Assembly (NCBI GenBank): GCA_029721435.1
Contig: CM056576.1
Coordinates: 65,057,876 to 65,121,875, forward strand
Source: Gymnothorax reevesii
Lineage: Eukaryota; Chordata; Actinopteri; Anguilliformes; Muraenidae
Direction: 5' to 3'
Length of the DNA stretch: 64,000 nucleotides
Shown here: in pieces, positions 1 through 11,888 of the stretch
Position numbering within the stretch: position 1 is the first letter of the stretch
How the letters are laid out: every line of letters begins with the position of its first letter
Made by a program: the position numbers and the translations under genes
The notes under the pieces: generated by a model
The model's input: only the letters and a program-made list of their open reading frames with translations
Database searches by the model: none
What the model was told of the DNA's origin: nothing

Positions 1-268
1 GGTGTGCCTTTTCGAGGTTATGTCCCAGTTTGACCTTTGACCTTGCAGCAGTGACCTTCGGGGCTGAGGGGTATGGCCCGTTTCAGCGAGGCCCATTTTT
101 ATATGAAGGAGCTTACTGTGGAAATTTGAGGATTCAAAGTGCTATTTTCAGCTTTGGCCAAGGGATACAAAGAATGTAAGCTGATTGCCATCATCAGTAA
201 TCATAGCAGACAAAAGTATACCTTCTAGATTTTGACTTGCTGTGGAACAGGTTTACTTTGTTCATAGT
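1..268. other. No gene seen; A/T-rich flank of the first transposon
   Basis: I see no coding exon or RNA gene. The first 60 bases contain a run of TGACCT-like half motifs that resemble units of the tandem repeat near 47.8 and 55.6 kb, but the match is short and not diagnostic. Confidence 0.4.
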
Positions 269-504
269 GGCCCTCATTTTTCAAACTTTCGTAGGATCTG
301 GTGTAGATTCTGCAGTACATATCAGCGTACGCCAGGTGTCACGTCTGATTTACGAATAGTATGTACGTTGCTGATTTTGGTGTAGAACTGGTGTGGCGTA
401 GATAAATCTGGCGGCTGAAACCAACCGTAATTTACATGACACGCCTCTATTAATTCAAGCTCCGGGAGGCATAGTCCTGCCCACTATACAACATATACTC
501 TCGA

Positions 505-1010
505 AAGACGGCAAAGAAGAAAGAACTTCACTGAGGCGGAAATGTAAATTATCACGTCCGAGGTGGAGAAAACAAAGTAATTTTATTTAGAAGCCTTAAG
601 AGTGGCAACAAGGGAGCCCAGAAGGCTGCAGTTGGGAAAACTATTGCGGCTGCGGTAAACACCTTTGGGGTGGAAAACCGGAGTGCAGCAGAATTTTGAT
701 TTAATTCATGAATAAATTCAATTTATATATCCATGATATTTCATGTTATATAGCCTACATAACTGACAATCCAAATGCTTTACTTGTTGGTTAAAAAAAA
801 AAAAAAAGGTGGTCTGATTTAAAGATCTCCACCAAAATATGGGTGCAGCGCACAGACCAGTGGAGGCCAACCAGGCTCAAACCTCCTGCTCTCACCGTCC
901 GAGGAGCGCGTGGCAGCACTGATAGGCTCCCCCTCCATTGTGGGAATACGAGGCGGTGGGGACACAGATGAGTCCCCACTGCCTCAATCAGAGCTACATG
1001 AGGGTAATTA
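505..1010 (+). pseudogene. Broken SANT/Myb-like DNA-binding protein of the Harbinger element
   Basis: Around 514-560 the translation begins RRKNFTEAEM, then shows a TSEVEK segment, the usual start of the Harbinger SANT/Myb-like domain. Around 635-690, in another frame, it reads IAAAVNTFGVENRSAAE, the second half of that domain. Near 880-975 a third segment, LSPSEERVAALIG followed by a GIRGGGDTDE stretch, matches the acidic linker found downstream of the SANT domain in these proteins. Several stops and frameshifts separate the three pieces. In the family this protein binds the transposon ends and helps the nuclease into the nucleus. This copy cannot encode a working protein. Confidence 0.7.
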
Positions 1011-1197
1011 TGTTAAAATACAGTCTGCAGAGATCACTGTTCATTCCACTTTTATTAGTAAGCACATTGCGCTTAATCAAATTGATTGTAATTGTCAGCC
1101 GTCTGGCCTGACAACTAGGTTGTCTCAAAATATAAGTTTAATCAATTTCTCAACACGGGTGTCTTATTTATTTAGCCTATTTTTTTCATTTTACTAA

Positions 1198-1217
1198 TAA
1201 CAACAACAACAACAACA
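1198..1217 (+). repeat. (AAC)n microsatellite
   Basis: Six to seven perfect AAC/CAA units are visible inside the Harbinger-like element. Confidence 0.9.
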
Positions 1218-1599
1218 GCATGACGTCCGCTTAGGTGAATATGGTTTGTTAATCATTTTGACAGCTGCACTCGTTCCTGCATGTTGTACGCTTGTTTCAA
1301 ATCTGCGTACACCTGGTCAAACCTGGCGTGAGATTTTTGCGTGCCGTACGCTCACGTTCAGATTGATGAATGCTGATCCTAGCGGGTGATTAGACATACA
1401 CCCATTTTTGTTGGTGTACGCACGTTTGATAAATGAGGGCCAGTGTGAGCTTGCGCAGTAATTATTACACAGCTCCTTTGAGTGATACACCTCTCTCCTT
1501 CCTCAAGTGTAGCCATCTTCCTGCTCAGCTCTCAACCAAATCACTGAAATAGGAAATGTCGTCCTGACTGAAGACCCGCCTTGATAAGAGGACTTAAAG

Positions 1600-1880
1600 T
1601 TAAGGTTTACATTTACATGTTGATACCAGAAGAGCCTGGTGGCTTGTAAATGTAAATGCGGTGGACTGGGGGTGCGGTTTTTCCTACTGCATTTGAATAT
1701 CGTGCACAATAGAGCAGGTTAAGTCTTAGCAAGTTAAATGTTGAATGTCATTTTCAAATCGTCGGAAGATAGCATTTACATTCTCATAATGACCCTAAAA
1801 GAGCGTTGTGACTTCTGAATGTAAATGTAATAGACTGGGATGCTGTTTCACTTATCGCATTTGAACATTGTCCTCTGTAT
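1600..1880 (+). repeat. Two degenerate copies of a ~170-bp tandem unit
   Basis: The segment at about 1605-1700 and the segment at about 1773-1875 share the same order of short motifs: TTTACATT near the start, TGTAAATGTAA, a GACTGGG block, a TGCATTTGAA/CGCATTTGAA block and a closing CGTGC/GTCC. The copies are clearly diverged. No coding potential is evident. The rest of 1442-2330 shows no gene. Confidence 0.5.
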
Positions 1881-2334
1881 GGTGGGGGCACGACTTTGAG
1901 AAATAAATGTCGAACAACTTTTCCATTATCATTTGAACATGGTCATAGGAACATATCACTATGTAAAAATTAATGCAATAATTGAATTAATCCATTTTCA
2001 GTGTAATTTTTACTCGAATAACATACACATATGTGGAAAATTATAACGTTTTTGTGGAATTACATTTTCCTTTTCAAGTTTATCACTTTAATTTCTCTCC
2101 CTATGGACTTCCATTTGAAAAGTCTGGCCTGAAATGTCATATTTCATGCCATGTAAAGCTACTGAAGGGAAAATAAGTATTATATGTGTCAACATTTTTC
2201 TCCGTAAATGTTTTTCTAATGAGGCTATTGACATAAAATTTTCACCAGATGTCTGTAACAACCCAAGTAATCCACACATACAAAGAAATCAAAACAAATA
2301 AGTCCACAAATTAAGTTATATTATTAACTTAATT

Positions 2335-3170
2335 TGGAATAAAGTGGAATGACACAGGGAAGAAGTAATGAACACATGAAGAAAAGGCATGGAAAGCCGA
2401 GAAACCAGCTGAAATCTGTCAGTGTTTAGAAAGCAATCCTGCCCCCTATCATTGCAAATCAATATCAGCTGGTGTCACACAAGAAGCATCTCGCGATGGG
2501 TAAAAGCAAAGAGCTCTCTCAAGACCTTTGCAACCTTATTGTTGCAAAAAATACTGATGCCATTGGTTACCGACATGCTTCTAAACTTCTGAAAGTTCCA
2601 GTGAGCACCATAGGGGCCTTAATCTTCTACTTGCAAGATTTCTGACAGAAGAGTCAAAACAATAATCAGAAGAGTTGTCCAAGAGTCAAGGACCTCTCGT
2701 GGAGAGCTTCAGAAAATCCTGGAATTAGCAGGTAACGTTTTTGCAAAGAAAACAATATGTAATGCACTCAACCACCAAGGCCTCTGTGCACGCTCACTGT
2801 GCCAGACTCCACTGCTGAAGAAAAAGCGTGTTGAAGCTTGTTTCAAGTTTGCTGCACAAGATTTTTACAAGCCTATGAAATACTGGGAGAATATAGTCTG
2901 GTCAGATGAGACTAAAATTGAACTCTTTGAATGTCATAGCATACACCATGTTTGCAAGACAAACGGTACTGCACATCACCCGCAAAACACTACACCAACA
3001 GTGAAGTTTAGAGGAGGGAACATCATGGTGTGGGACTATTTCTCAGCATATGGTACTGGCAGACCTCATATAATTGAAGGAAGAATGAAAAGAGAAATGA
3101 ACTAAGACATTTTTGATAAGGACCTGCTGCCATCTACCAGGATGCTGAAGATGAAATGAGAGTGGACATC
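2335..3170 (+). pseudogene. Tc1/mariner transposase remnant (family 1)
   Basis: An ATG near 2498 begins MGKSKELSQDL, the conserved start of fish Tc1 transposases. The paired-type helix-turn-helix region follows to about 2630, where the text jumps over missing sequence. From 2875 the catalytic part resumes with [15 protein letters not shown], which holds the first Asp of the DDE triad, and continues to a [11 protein letters not shown] block at about 3014-3046. The C-terminal DNAPxH and PDLNPIE blocks are lost. The AT-rich spacer and the GGCATGGAAAGCC stretch upstream (2335-2495) belong to the same element. Clear terminal repeats were not found, so outer limits are approximate. Confidence 0.85.
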
Positions 3171-3413
3171 TCTGTAAGAATATGGGCCTCATGCAAGAAG
3201 CACTCGTACAAACTGATATCTTCTTAGATGGTTTGTATGAGAGTAAGGAGAAATTGCCGCATTCACCAATTTTCTCGTTTTTTTTTAAATGACTGAAGTT
3301 TATATTATGATTTTGTTTTTACAATACAAGAACAAACCATCTTCAGCCATAAAAAAAACTGGAGGTTCATTAATTCATTCTTTTTCTTCATCTTTGATGC
3401 CATATCTGTAAGT

Positions 3414-3617
3414 CTGAGGTCCCCAATTTTTCCTAGAAAGGGCCAGTGTGGGTGCAGGCTTTCATTGCAACCAAGCACTTACACACCTAATGCTACTAAT
3501 TAAGCTTATCAGCAGAGAGTCCAGGGGGTGATTAGTAGTATCAGGTGTGTAACTGCTTGTTTGCAATGAAAGCCTGCACCCACACCGGCCTTTTCTGGGA
3601 AAGATTGGGGACCCCTG
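3414..3617. mobile_element. hAT-type MITE with long inverted repeats
   Basis: The two halves are almost perfect reverse complements over about 85 bases, starting CTGAGGTCCCC and ending GGGGACCCCTG. The family consensus would be CAGGGGTCCCC, typical of hAT ends. The flanking 8-mers CTGTAAGT (3406-3413) and CCGTAAAT (3618-3625) agree at 6 of 8 positions and look like an aged 8-bp target duplication. There is no coding sequence; it would have been mobilised in trans. Confidence 0.8.
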
Positions 3618-3625
3618 CCGTAAAT

Positions 3626-5403
3626 GAACACTTCCTGAGAAGTATGGGATGTCGCGAAATTTTATTTTGAATTATTGGGGCAGTAATTTAGCAAATTTTC
3701 AAAATGAGTGAATGCACGTTCACTTACGCAATGCATTATTGTGCTCTGAAGCTTTCTTCCTCAAGCCTGACTGGTCTCTGCACTGTTGTAGGTAAATGTC
3801 ATATTGGCAAGGGAAAAAAATGTCTCCAATTGTCTGAGTTAATTTGCTAGCTTCGCAGTTTCATGAAATATGTTTCAACAAGATTTTTCAATCTGCCAGT
3901 GAAAATCCATGTAAAGGCAGTAAAACATGCTTTTTTGGCTTTTCCTTTTTGCAACAAAGCTTGCAATTAAAATTAAAAACAAAATGCTTTTCATTTTGGT
4001 TTGTTCTGAGCAGAAACGTGATCTTTCTATTCCTGCTGGTGTTCCAAGGCCTCTGCTATCAATAACTGGTTAGAATGTTATAGATGGGCAGTTAATGATG
4101 TTCTTTTTAAAATGACATCACCTTCACAAAATGATTTATGCATCAACATGAATAAATAAGCATCAGAAAGAAGGAATGAAGGAATATTTGCAGCATAGCA
4201 CAAGGCTGAATGAGTCATCCACAGAATTTAGTTCTACTTTTTAGCCTGACGGCTCCTAAACTGGAACTCAACCCTCTCTTCAAACAGCGAAGTTGAAAAA
4301 TTCTGAAATTTGTATCAATTCAAAGAAACTTTTCAAACATGCTTGCGCTCGGGCTGTCATTGAGCAATACTAATAGGATGGGTGTAGGTGAAAATCCAAT
4401 GCACCGTTTTCCAACTTTTGAAAGAGGCTTGCTAGCTTAGCCTGCAACTTTTAAAGGAATTGACATTAATTCAATTGCAAATTTACATACAATTTATCTG
4501 TTTCCAAACAAACGTTTCCTCTCTGACAGTCAGCAACATCTTTAAATCAGGCTGTACCATGTAAACAAAACCATGGCCAAAATATGTATAATTAAACATT
4601 ACTTAAACGTTAACAGTACAAAAGAGCTTTATTTGGCTTATAATTACTTGGTTTATTTAGTTAAATCTACACTGTATACTATAACAATCACTAGAATGTA
4701 GCACAGATCGCCTGTTCTGTAGTGCTGAAACCATATGTTAGTTATTAATCCCTTGGGGCCAGTTTTTCAAAAGATTTAATCCAGATAAAGTAATCTGGAC
4801 TGGATCAAATCTTGAAAATGGGTTGTTCAAAAGAAAAAATGCATTCTGCAATCGGATTAGATTCCGTAATCCAATTTTGGTTTTTATCTGGAGCAAACCT
4901 TGGGTTTGTGTAGTTCAAAACTTTTAGGTAGGGTTAGGATGCATTTGATCCAAAAAAGATGGATTATTCTGATCCCAGGAGAAGGGTGGATTCAGTGTGG
5001 ATTTCAGGAGCAAAATATAATAAAACTAACTTAAAACTGGTCAAGTAATACATTTGGGTCATGTAGTGTACATATACATATTTTTTTTAGGTCACCTGAG
5101 ACAAAGACTCAAAGATAATTATAAAATATAAAAATATAATTTTTTTATTGCCGAAAGTGTCAATGATGTCGACTATTCATTTCAGGCCTACCACACATTC
5201 ACAACTTATTTTCATATGATTGTTTATATATATAAATATATATTTTTCCCATTTTTCAATTTATGGAAGTTCCATACTGCATATTCATCTCTATAATGCG
5301 TTTCAGTGATGCAAGTGATTTTTTTGAAAGGCAGGGATATGATTTCCACTCTTCCTTTCTTTCATTACAATGATAATTTCATTTGTTTCTGTGTCGTTTG
5401 TAG
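3626..5403. other. Probable rps6kc1 intron; no gene seen
   Basis: No convincing exon was found before the acceptor at 5403. The segment 4745-4815 can fold into an imperfect hairpin around TTCAAAAGATTTAATCCAG and its inverse, suggesting a MITE. AT-rich low-complexity DNA fills the remainder. Confidence 0.4.
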
Positions 5404-5505
5404 CTTCTGCAGTTCAATGCTCTTGAGAGACTTGGGGCGGGGGTTGCTGGAGTGGAGGACATTAAAACCCACCCGTTCTTCGCCCAGGTGAACTGGCCCA
5501 AATAG
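5404..5505 (+). CDS. rps6kc1: Last coding exon of ribosomal protein S6 kinase-like gene rps6kc1
   Basis: The exon opens after a good acceptor (pyrimidine-rich tract ending TTTGTAG at 5403) and gives 33 residues before a TAG stop at 5503-5505. The translation contains LLQFNALERLGAGVAG followed by VEDIKTHPFF. This is the end of an AGC-type kinase catalytic domain, where the conserved Arg-Leu-Gly and His-Pro-Phe-Phe mark subdomain XI. The wording matches my recollection of the C-terminus of RPS6KC1 (RPK118), a PX/MIT-domain pseudokinase tied to endosomes and sphingosine kinase. Other AGC kinases (RSK, S6K, RPS6KL1) differ in this stretch. Upstream exons are not seen here, so the preceding intron probably exceeds 5 kb. 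The final residues after the Trp differ from the tetrapod tail. Confidence 0.8.
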   Translation, partial: LLQFNALERLGAGVAGVEDIKTHPFFAQVNWPK

Positions 5506-5730
5506 CCTGAGGATGCCTGGGTCTTCCTGATCACAGTGATAGCCAAAAAGAATATCACTACCGACAACATAGAACTCCTCGCCGAGTGAACATGCAGGAC
5601 TTTACACACTAGCCATTGGAAGAAAGTCTCCACACCATTAAGAATTTGTATGGAATTGAAATAACACTGTCCAATGTTGGCTTTTTTTTTCCAAAGCAAA
5701 CGAAATTTAATAAACATACATACTCATAAT
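5506..5730 (+). promoter_or_regulatory. rps6kc1 3'UTR with AATAAA poly(A) signal
   Basis: A canonical AATAAA lies at 5709-5714, about 200 bases after the stop. This fits a short 3'UTR and supports the exon being terminal. Confidence 0.6.
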
Positions 5731-7099
5731 GAGCTGTAAAGATTGTAGTGACCGGAGCCAGACCTCACAAAAGTTTTTTTTGTTTTTTGGTTAGCAGTTA
5801 TTGTACCTCAGTTGCAGGTAAGTCTGTTAATGGAGTCGCAGGGCACTTCAGGCAACTTAATGCTTAAGTTAGGGAGAACAAAACAAGATCGAAGATACAA
5901 GTCAGGAAGGACTTAGTTCTGCTCACCTATGTGCACTATTACCTTTAATAGCACTATTCACATTATTCACATAATCTTATACACAGTAACCATGCACAAG
6001 AACCTGTCACACTCATAATGTCCTGCACCTCCATCGCTCTATCCGTGTATGATTAATCATATGGCATGTACGTGCTGGCACTTTGGCACATACTGCGTGG
6101 GTTTCTAATGACTTTCCAATGGATACAGCTCTGTATGCTACATTGTTTTTTTTTTTCTCCAAACAATGCACTGGCGCTTAAAGTGCCCATGCTCAGATCA
6201 TATTAATAGGGTTTTTTTTTTATCCATTTTGGTGCCAAAAATGGCTTGCTTGCAGCTTGCTAAAAAGCAACTAAATGGCTATAGGATTCTGGAAAAAAAA
6301 TCTTGTGAACAGATGACGCCAAGATCTGTCGACGAGTCCTTTTCCTTGTTGATACATTTTCCTTTTGTTCGAAGTTCAGAAGTTGAGTACTTCTCAACAA
6401 TTTGTAAGCTGGTCACCATCTTTGTGTCATTCACATCTTGCATTCTTTGTATCTGTTTGTAATGTTTTTCATAGACCAATATATCTGTACCTGTTTCTTA
6501 TCTACTTTTGGTCAGGTTCTGGGGTTTTTAATGTATTTTGGTGAGAATTTCCTTTACCATTAAGGTCTTCCATGGCCAACTAGGCCTCCTGCAATCGCTG
6601 TCTTCACCAGTGCTTGTATTCACGTTCCGCTTTGGCCTTTTCATTTGATTGTTTTTTCGTAATGACTGCTTTTACTTGCATTGGCATGACCTCTGGTTCC
6701 AAGTAATGCAACACCTTGGAAAGTTTGGAGCTGCTTAAAAGTACTTGATTTGCTCGGACTCTTTTTCCCAAACATTACATATCCCACTATACTGTTTGAT
6801 TTATCTTAATGCCTATTCACACCTGTAAGTCCTTTACTGTCCATATGCCTACAACTTTCACAGCTGTTTGTGCATGCGAACACCTTAATTATCTGTATGT
6901 CTGTTACATAAGTGTAATACTGTGTATGAACGGATCAGTGCAGTTGCCTTGTGATTTGTTGGTACGCATATAAACCCGCATGAAGAGATTTAACTAGTGC
7001 AGAGACAAATTCTGATCGACAAATTATTGGTTTTGGACCTCTAAATTGTGGAAAACATTTTACAGTCATCTAATGTTCAGCAAGATGGATTCTTGAATG
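5731..7099. other. Intergenic; no gene seen
   Basis: AT-rich sequence with short T-tracts. Small open frames here lack start context, splice signals or recognisable domains. Confidence 0.4.
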
Positions 7100-7101
7100 T
7101 A

Positions 7102-7225
7102 CAGTTATGCCCAAAATTATTCATACCCTTATGAAATTTTGGGGTTTTTTAAATATTTTTTGTCAAATCAAATTTTTTCTTGCACAAATGTCACAGGAAG
7201 TCATTTTTGTGTCGCAAATCTAACA
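7102..7225 (+). mobile_element. Terminal fragment of a Tc1-like element
   Basis: After a TA dinucleotide (7100-7101) the sequence reads CAGTTATGCCCAAAATTATT, a form of end used by a fish Tc1 family. No opposite end or transposase follows, so this is a truncated copy. Confidence 0.5.
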
Positions 7226-8039
7226 TACCCTTCTACCAGCGAGCACCTGCGAGCTACCTGGCATTAGACAGCAGCAAAGTCACTCTGGTCGAGTGTTTAC
7301 TGCTAGCTTGCGGATTATCTCAGCATTATGTCTGAACAGTAAGTGAAGTTTATTGCTTGTTTGCCTGAGTATTTTATTTCATTTTCAAGGATGATGAGGA
7401 ATATGCATTTGCTATTCATTTTTCAGAGGCAGACATCACTTTGAGTGGCAATATTAGTTGCTAACTTTAGTGAGTAATGATAATTATGGCCATTATGTGG
7501 CCAACGTCACGTTCCCCAGTTCACATATCTGTCAGGTCTCTTTCTCCAACATGGAATAATGGATGCTAACTTTAACATTTGATTAGCAATATTATTGTGG
7601 TCTGCTGGTTGTAGGCTCCTTTGTACACTCAGAGATACTCTGTAATGTTAGCTATTGTCCCTGATGTTTCGCATGGCAACACCAGAGATCTGAATTCTTC
7701 ATCATGCCCTGAATTAAAGTGACGGTTACCCCTGGTAAAAATTTGTGTCATCGTCTTTGATATATTAAGAATGTCACTCAATTACACCATGGTGAAGAGC
7801 CACCATTGTTACAATGATACATGTATGGAAAAAGCTCATTCATGTCAGTCATACCAGAGAATCATGGTATATGGAGTTTTATATCACTTTCCAGCTAGCT
7901 GGGTTATTTGCTTAAAATTACTAGAACATAAAATACTGTCTTTTTTTGGCATCACCAATCCCAGCAGAATCTGGATTGCCCAATTAGAGAACTATGATCA
8001 TACACAAGCTTGCTCGTATGCAACCCCATGTTGCCATCT

Positions 8040-8345
8040 TGGGTGAGCGAAGATAGTTCTCGGCTCTCCTCCGAAGCACGCGCCTGTAGCCACTGCTTTT
8101 TTACACTCATGGCTCGAAACTTCACAAGTTCAGAATGAGGGCGGAGGATGCTTGAACATGAGCAAGCTTAGAATCTTAGTGATGAGCACCCAGCAGTCCC
8201 TGCCAATTTATTTCCCAGCAGCGCAAAGCCAATTGTTTGCTTTGCTTTACTTTGCTTTGAAAAGGCTACCAACTACTGCCAGCTGGTATGACCAGGGATC
8301 TAACTCGCGTCATGGTGGTTACTATTGCTCCACAATGTGGCGCCT
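8040..8345 (-). repeat. tRNA-derived SINE, copy 1
   Basis: Read on the minus strand, 8345 down to 8285 is a tRNA-like head (CATTGTGGAGCAATAGTAAC and a GAGTTAGATCC B-box-like block). A body follows that matches the plus-strand copy at 31860-32160 block by block, including a shared stretch around 8115-8185 (GAGGGCGGAGGAT, AGCAAGCTTAGAATCTT on the plus strand). The two copies are in opposite orientation 23 kb apart. The family name is not known to me. Confidence 0.65.
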
Positions 8346-8501
8346 TAAGGGAATGAGCCATTCCGGCAGCCTAAAACATTGCTAGTAATCAGAAGAACCA
8401 ATTTCAGAACTTGGGTCATAATTAAAATCATGGTAAACCAGGGTTTGAGAAAGCCAATCATGTTTTTTAAAAGACAGAAGTGACTTGCTGCTGAAAACAT
8501 A

Positions 8502-8576
8502 ATAATTGTGGTTGGAAGCAAGACTCGAACCACGCACACCTGCATAGAAATCCAGCACTTTGTTGTAACTATCTGA
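8502..8576 (-). repeat. tRNA-like sequence, probably a SINE head
   Basis: On the minus strand a perfect B box, GGTTCGAGTCT, occurs with a potential acceptor stem (TTGG/CCAA type) about 70 bases across. The A box is poor and the anticodon arm does not pair well, so a functional tRNA gene is unlikely. Confidence 0.35.
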
Positions 8577-10490
8577 CCATTATTGAATGAGTTTAAAACT
8601 TATGATGTTCAATAAATTGTTATTTATATTGGCTCACAATTACATAGGTGAAAGGTGAATTATAGTACATTACTTTTCGTCGGTGAAAAAATGAACAGTA
8701 AACATGAATAACCTCCGTAAATTGATGTCCTCTATGGGTAAACGGGGCGGGGCCCCTAAAGGGTGTGGGGGCTGTGGGGATGTCCCGTATACCAGTGAAG
8801 GTGCAATCCTCCTTTTTCTCGAGTGGAATCCGAGGTAAATAAAAAGGTTATATGATTAGGACCAAACCTATCAGGCTTCAGTTTTAATTTTTAAGATGGA
8901 GGCTTAAGTTCACTGGAGTTTGAACAGACCAAAGGAGGTCCATAATTTATTCACCAGATTTTCTTTCCAACCTATGGGTATTCTGGGATCATTCACAGAT
9001 TGGCCATGCAGTGCAAATTAACAGTTGATACATGGCTTTTAAAAAAAATAAGTTGTAGAAATAAGAAAGCTGTTGATTTAATTGCCATTTTGACATTGGC
9101 TGGAATTAAAAAGGGAGGTTGCGGTTTCTTTAATCTCACCCTGCAAGGCAGAGGCATTTAGACCCACCACTTGATGTATGAACATTGTGTTGGTTTACCA
9201 AGACACAAGAAATTATGAGAGTCTAATTTGTAGCCATTTCATCTGGCTGAAAACAAATTAAAGACTGATTCCCGGGCCTGCAGATACTGGGGGCTCACCC
9301 GAGGCTATTAAACACGAAAAATGCAAATTACATTCATATGAAAATCTATCGTCACCTCTGGTGAAAGAATGTATTTTTAGGTAAAAGGAACTTTTTAAAA
9401 AATTGCAGAGGGAACAAAATGGAACATTTATTTTTATTTGATGCACTGACACTATATTTGCTGAATTAAACATATTTTGTTGCATAAAGCATATTTTGTG
9501 AGGTGTGCAAAAGCTTGAGTGATTTTTCTGTCAGTATTAAACACCTCCTTTGGCTGAAATTAAAGGCTGCACAATAGCTTCTGTTGCCATCAAACAATCT
9601 TTCAAATACTTTCAAAATTTTGTAACTCTTTTTTGCTGAACTACTTACAATCAGCAGTATCCGAGGGTCAACGTCTGTGCACTGCATGAGATCAATCTAC
9701 AGATTTTTAATTGATATCCAAGTAGGGGGGCTGTCAAGGTCATCATGAAAAAATAGTCTGGTGTCTTTTAAAGTAATCCTCAGTTGATTTGGCAGTATGT
9801 TTTGGTGGAAGATGCTTTTCATCATCCATCAGGCATTGACTTTTATGATAAATGCTGGTTCAGACCATGTCTTTGCTGTGCTGCACAGTGGATGAGTGCA
9901 ACACTTCTGATCCAGAACCAGCTAAACCTTCGTGCAACTTTCTTGCATATGGGGATAGATTAGCAGCTACTAGCAATTGTAACACAGATCTTTCTTAGTC
10001 TTTTAGGTCTGACAATGTCAGTTAACTTCCATTTCCGAACAGTCTGTGCAATTTCCCAGGTTTTGTTAGAGTTAATTAATTTTTTTTTCTGGTCTTCAGT
10101 CAGTTGCCTAGAGATGCCAATGATTTTTCAGCAAAAACACAACACACTGATTTGAAGGGCCAGCCAACCAAATGAGCTCTGACAACTTCAGATATCTTCA
10201 CTTTTACCAGTCAATATCAAATAAGTTAATTAATTGACTCTACATACACTAGTAGATCAACTGCAAGGGTTCCTGAACTTTTGTTTGTGCGCCATTCTAT
10301 GTTTTATTAATTTAAATGCGTTCTGAGTTTTTTTTTTTTAATGCAAATGTTTGGACACCCTTGCAAACTTGCCTCCTTTTGAAACTGGGATTATGTTTTG
10401 ATAGTAACGGTACAACCTGTTTTATTATATGTATATTTTACTTTGTTTTGCTTGTGTAATAAAATAACTGAAACATTCCTGTGCTTGGTT
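8577..10490. other. No gene seen
   Basis: A G-rich patch occurs at 8742-8790. Otherwise there is AT-rich unique-looking sequence without supported exons. Confidence 0.4.
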
Positions 10491-10705
10491 TGTTAGACCA
10501 GTGGTTCTCAACATCGATCCTGGGGGCCTGTATGCAGGTTTTTCTCCAACCCGAATTTCAATCTTAACATTTTAATGAGCGGTTCTTTTGTCTTTATTTG
10601 GTCAAATTCATGTTAAGAGCAGTTATTTATCCTCTTAAGCCACTTGCTGGCAGAGATATCTATGCATGCCTTGAAGAATCGCAATTCAATATCTACATTG
10701 AGATA

Positions 10706-11888
10706 CGTTCATCGGCCAGTTCATTAGGTACACAGGTTCAACTGCTCATTAACACAAATCTCTAATCAGCCAATAACATGGCTGCAACTCAAGGCATCTA
10801 GGCATGGTCAAGACAATCTGCTGAAGTTCAAATCGAGTATCAGAATGGGGAAGAAAGCTGATTTAAGTGACTTTGAACATGGCATGGTTGATGGTGCCAG
10901 ATGGGCTGGCCAGCATATATCAGCAACTGCTGATCTACACGGATTTTCATGCACAATCGTTGCAAGGATTTACGGAGAATGGTCTGAAAAAGAGAGAATA
11001 TTCATTGAGTGGCACTTCTCTGGAAAAAATGCCTTTTTGATGCCAGAGGTCAGAGGAGAATGGCCTGAGTGGTTTGAGCTGATAGAAAGGCAACAGTAAC
11101 CCAAACAGCTACTCATTACAACCAGGGTATGCAGAAGAGCATCTCTGAAGGCACAACACATTAACCCCTGAAGCAGATGGGCTTCAGCAGCAGAAGACCA
11201 CACAGGGTGCCACTGTCAGCTAAAAACAGGAAACTGAGACTACAATTCTCACGGGCTCGCCTAATTTGGACAATAGAAGGTTGGTTACATTTTGCATTTT
11301 CTGATGAGTCTCAATTTCTACTGCGACATTTGGATGTTAAGTTTCAGAATTTGGCGTAAGCAACATGAAAGCATGGATCCATCCTGCCTTGTATCAACAG
11401 TCCTGGCTGGGGGTGGTGGTATATTGGTGTAGGGAATATTTTCTTTGCACACGTTGGACCCCTTAGAACCAACTGAGGATCGTTTAAACACCACAGCTTA
11501 CCTGGGTATAGTTACTGACCATGTCCATCCCTGTATGACCACAGTGTGCCCATCTTTTCATTGCAACTTCCATGGCAGGATAATCCGCCATATCACAAAG
11601 CTCAAATTATCCTCAACTGGTTTCTTGAGCATGACAATGGGTTCACCATACTGAACGGCCTCCACAGTCACCAGATTTCAATCAGATAGAGTACCTTGGG
11701 GATGTGGTGGAATCAAAACAAATCTACAGCAACTGCATGATGGTAACTAGTCAATATGGACCAAAGTCTCTCAGGAGTATCCAGCACCTTGCTGAATCTA
11801 TGCCATGAAGAATTAATCCAGTTCTAAAGGCAAAAGAGGGTCCTAACTGGTACTAGCAAGGTGTATTTAATGAAGTGGCCGGTGACTG
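10706..11888 (+). mobile_element. Tc1-like element (family 2) nested in the hAT element
   Basis: The ends carry the family's sub-terminal motif CGGCCAGTTCATTAGGTACAC on the left, trimmed by one base to CGGCCAGTTCATTAGGTACA, and its inverse on the right (GTGTATTTAATGAAGTGGCCG). Potential TA target duplications lie at 10704-10705 and 11889-11890. The 1.18-kb size is short for Tc1 (about 1.6 kb) because the transposase has internal deletions. Confidence 0.75.
10845..11830 (+). pseudogene. Tc1 transposase remnant (family 2)
   Basis: It starts MGKKADLSDFEHGMVDGAR, the conserved N-terminus of this Tc1 group, and continues through the helix-turn-helix to about 10980. A second block near 11185 reads SRRPHRVPLS, and at about 11300 FSDESQFLLRH contains the first catalytic Asp. 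Later the TAYLGIVTDHVHP block (about 11495-11530) and a shifted PDFNQIE-like block (about 11670-11690) are seen. Frameshifts and stops break it into at least four pieces. Confidence 0.85.

Larger units (their letters stand above)
269..1441 (+). mobile_element. PIF/Harbinger-like non-autonomous DNA transposon
   Basis: The ends are inverted repeats: GGCCCTCATTTTTCAAAC at 269-286 and its near-perfect reverse complement at 1424-1441 (one mismatch). The sub-terminal parts, rich in GTACGC/GCGTAC motifs, are also loosely inverted. A 3-bp direct repeat AGT flanks the element at 266-268 and 1442-1444, the duplication length of PIF/Harbinger elements. The interior keeps a degraded SANT/Myb-like protein gene, which is the accessory protein of Harbinger elements, but no DDE nuclease. 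An A-tract at 793-807 and an (AAC)n run at 1197-1217 are also inside. The element is a deletion derivative that needed an autonomous partner. The superfamily call rests on the SANT remnant and the 3-bp duplication. Confidence 0.75.

Noticed and set aside
4745..5030. MITE with a hairpin and GGGGCCAGTTTTTCAAAA end
   Set aside because: No matching opposite end or target duplication was found; only a hairpin is visible.
5379..5717. 112-residue minus-strand frame
   Set aside because: It lies antisense to the rps6kc1 exon and 3'UTR and shows no domain of its own.
8502..8576. Functional tRNA gene on the minus strand
   Set aside because: Only the B box is good; the A box and anticodon arm do not fit, so a SINE head is more likely.
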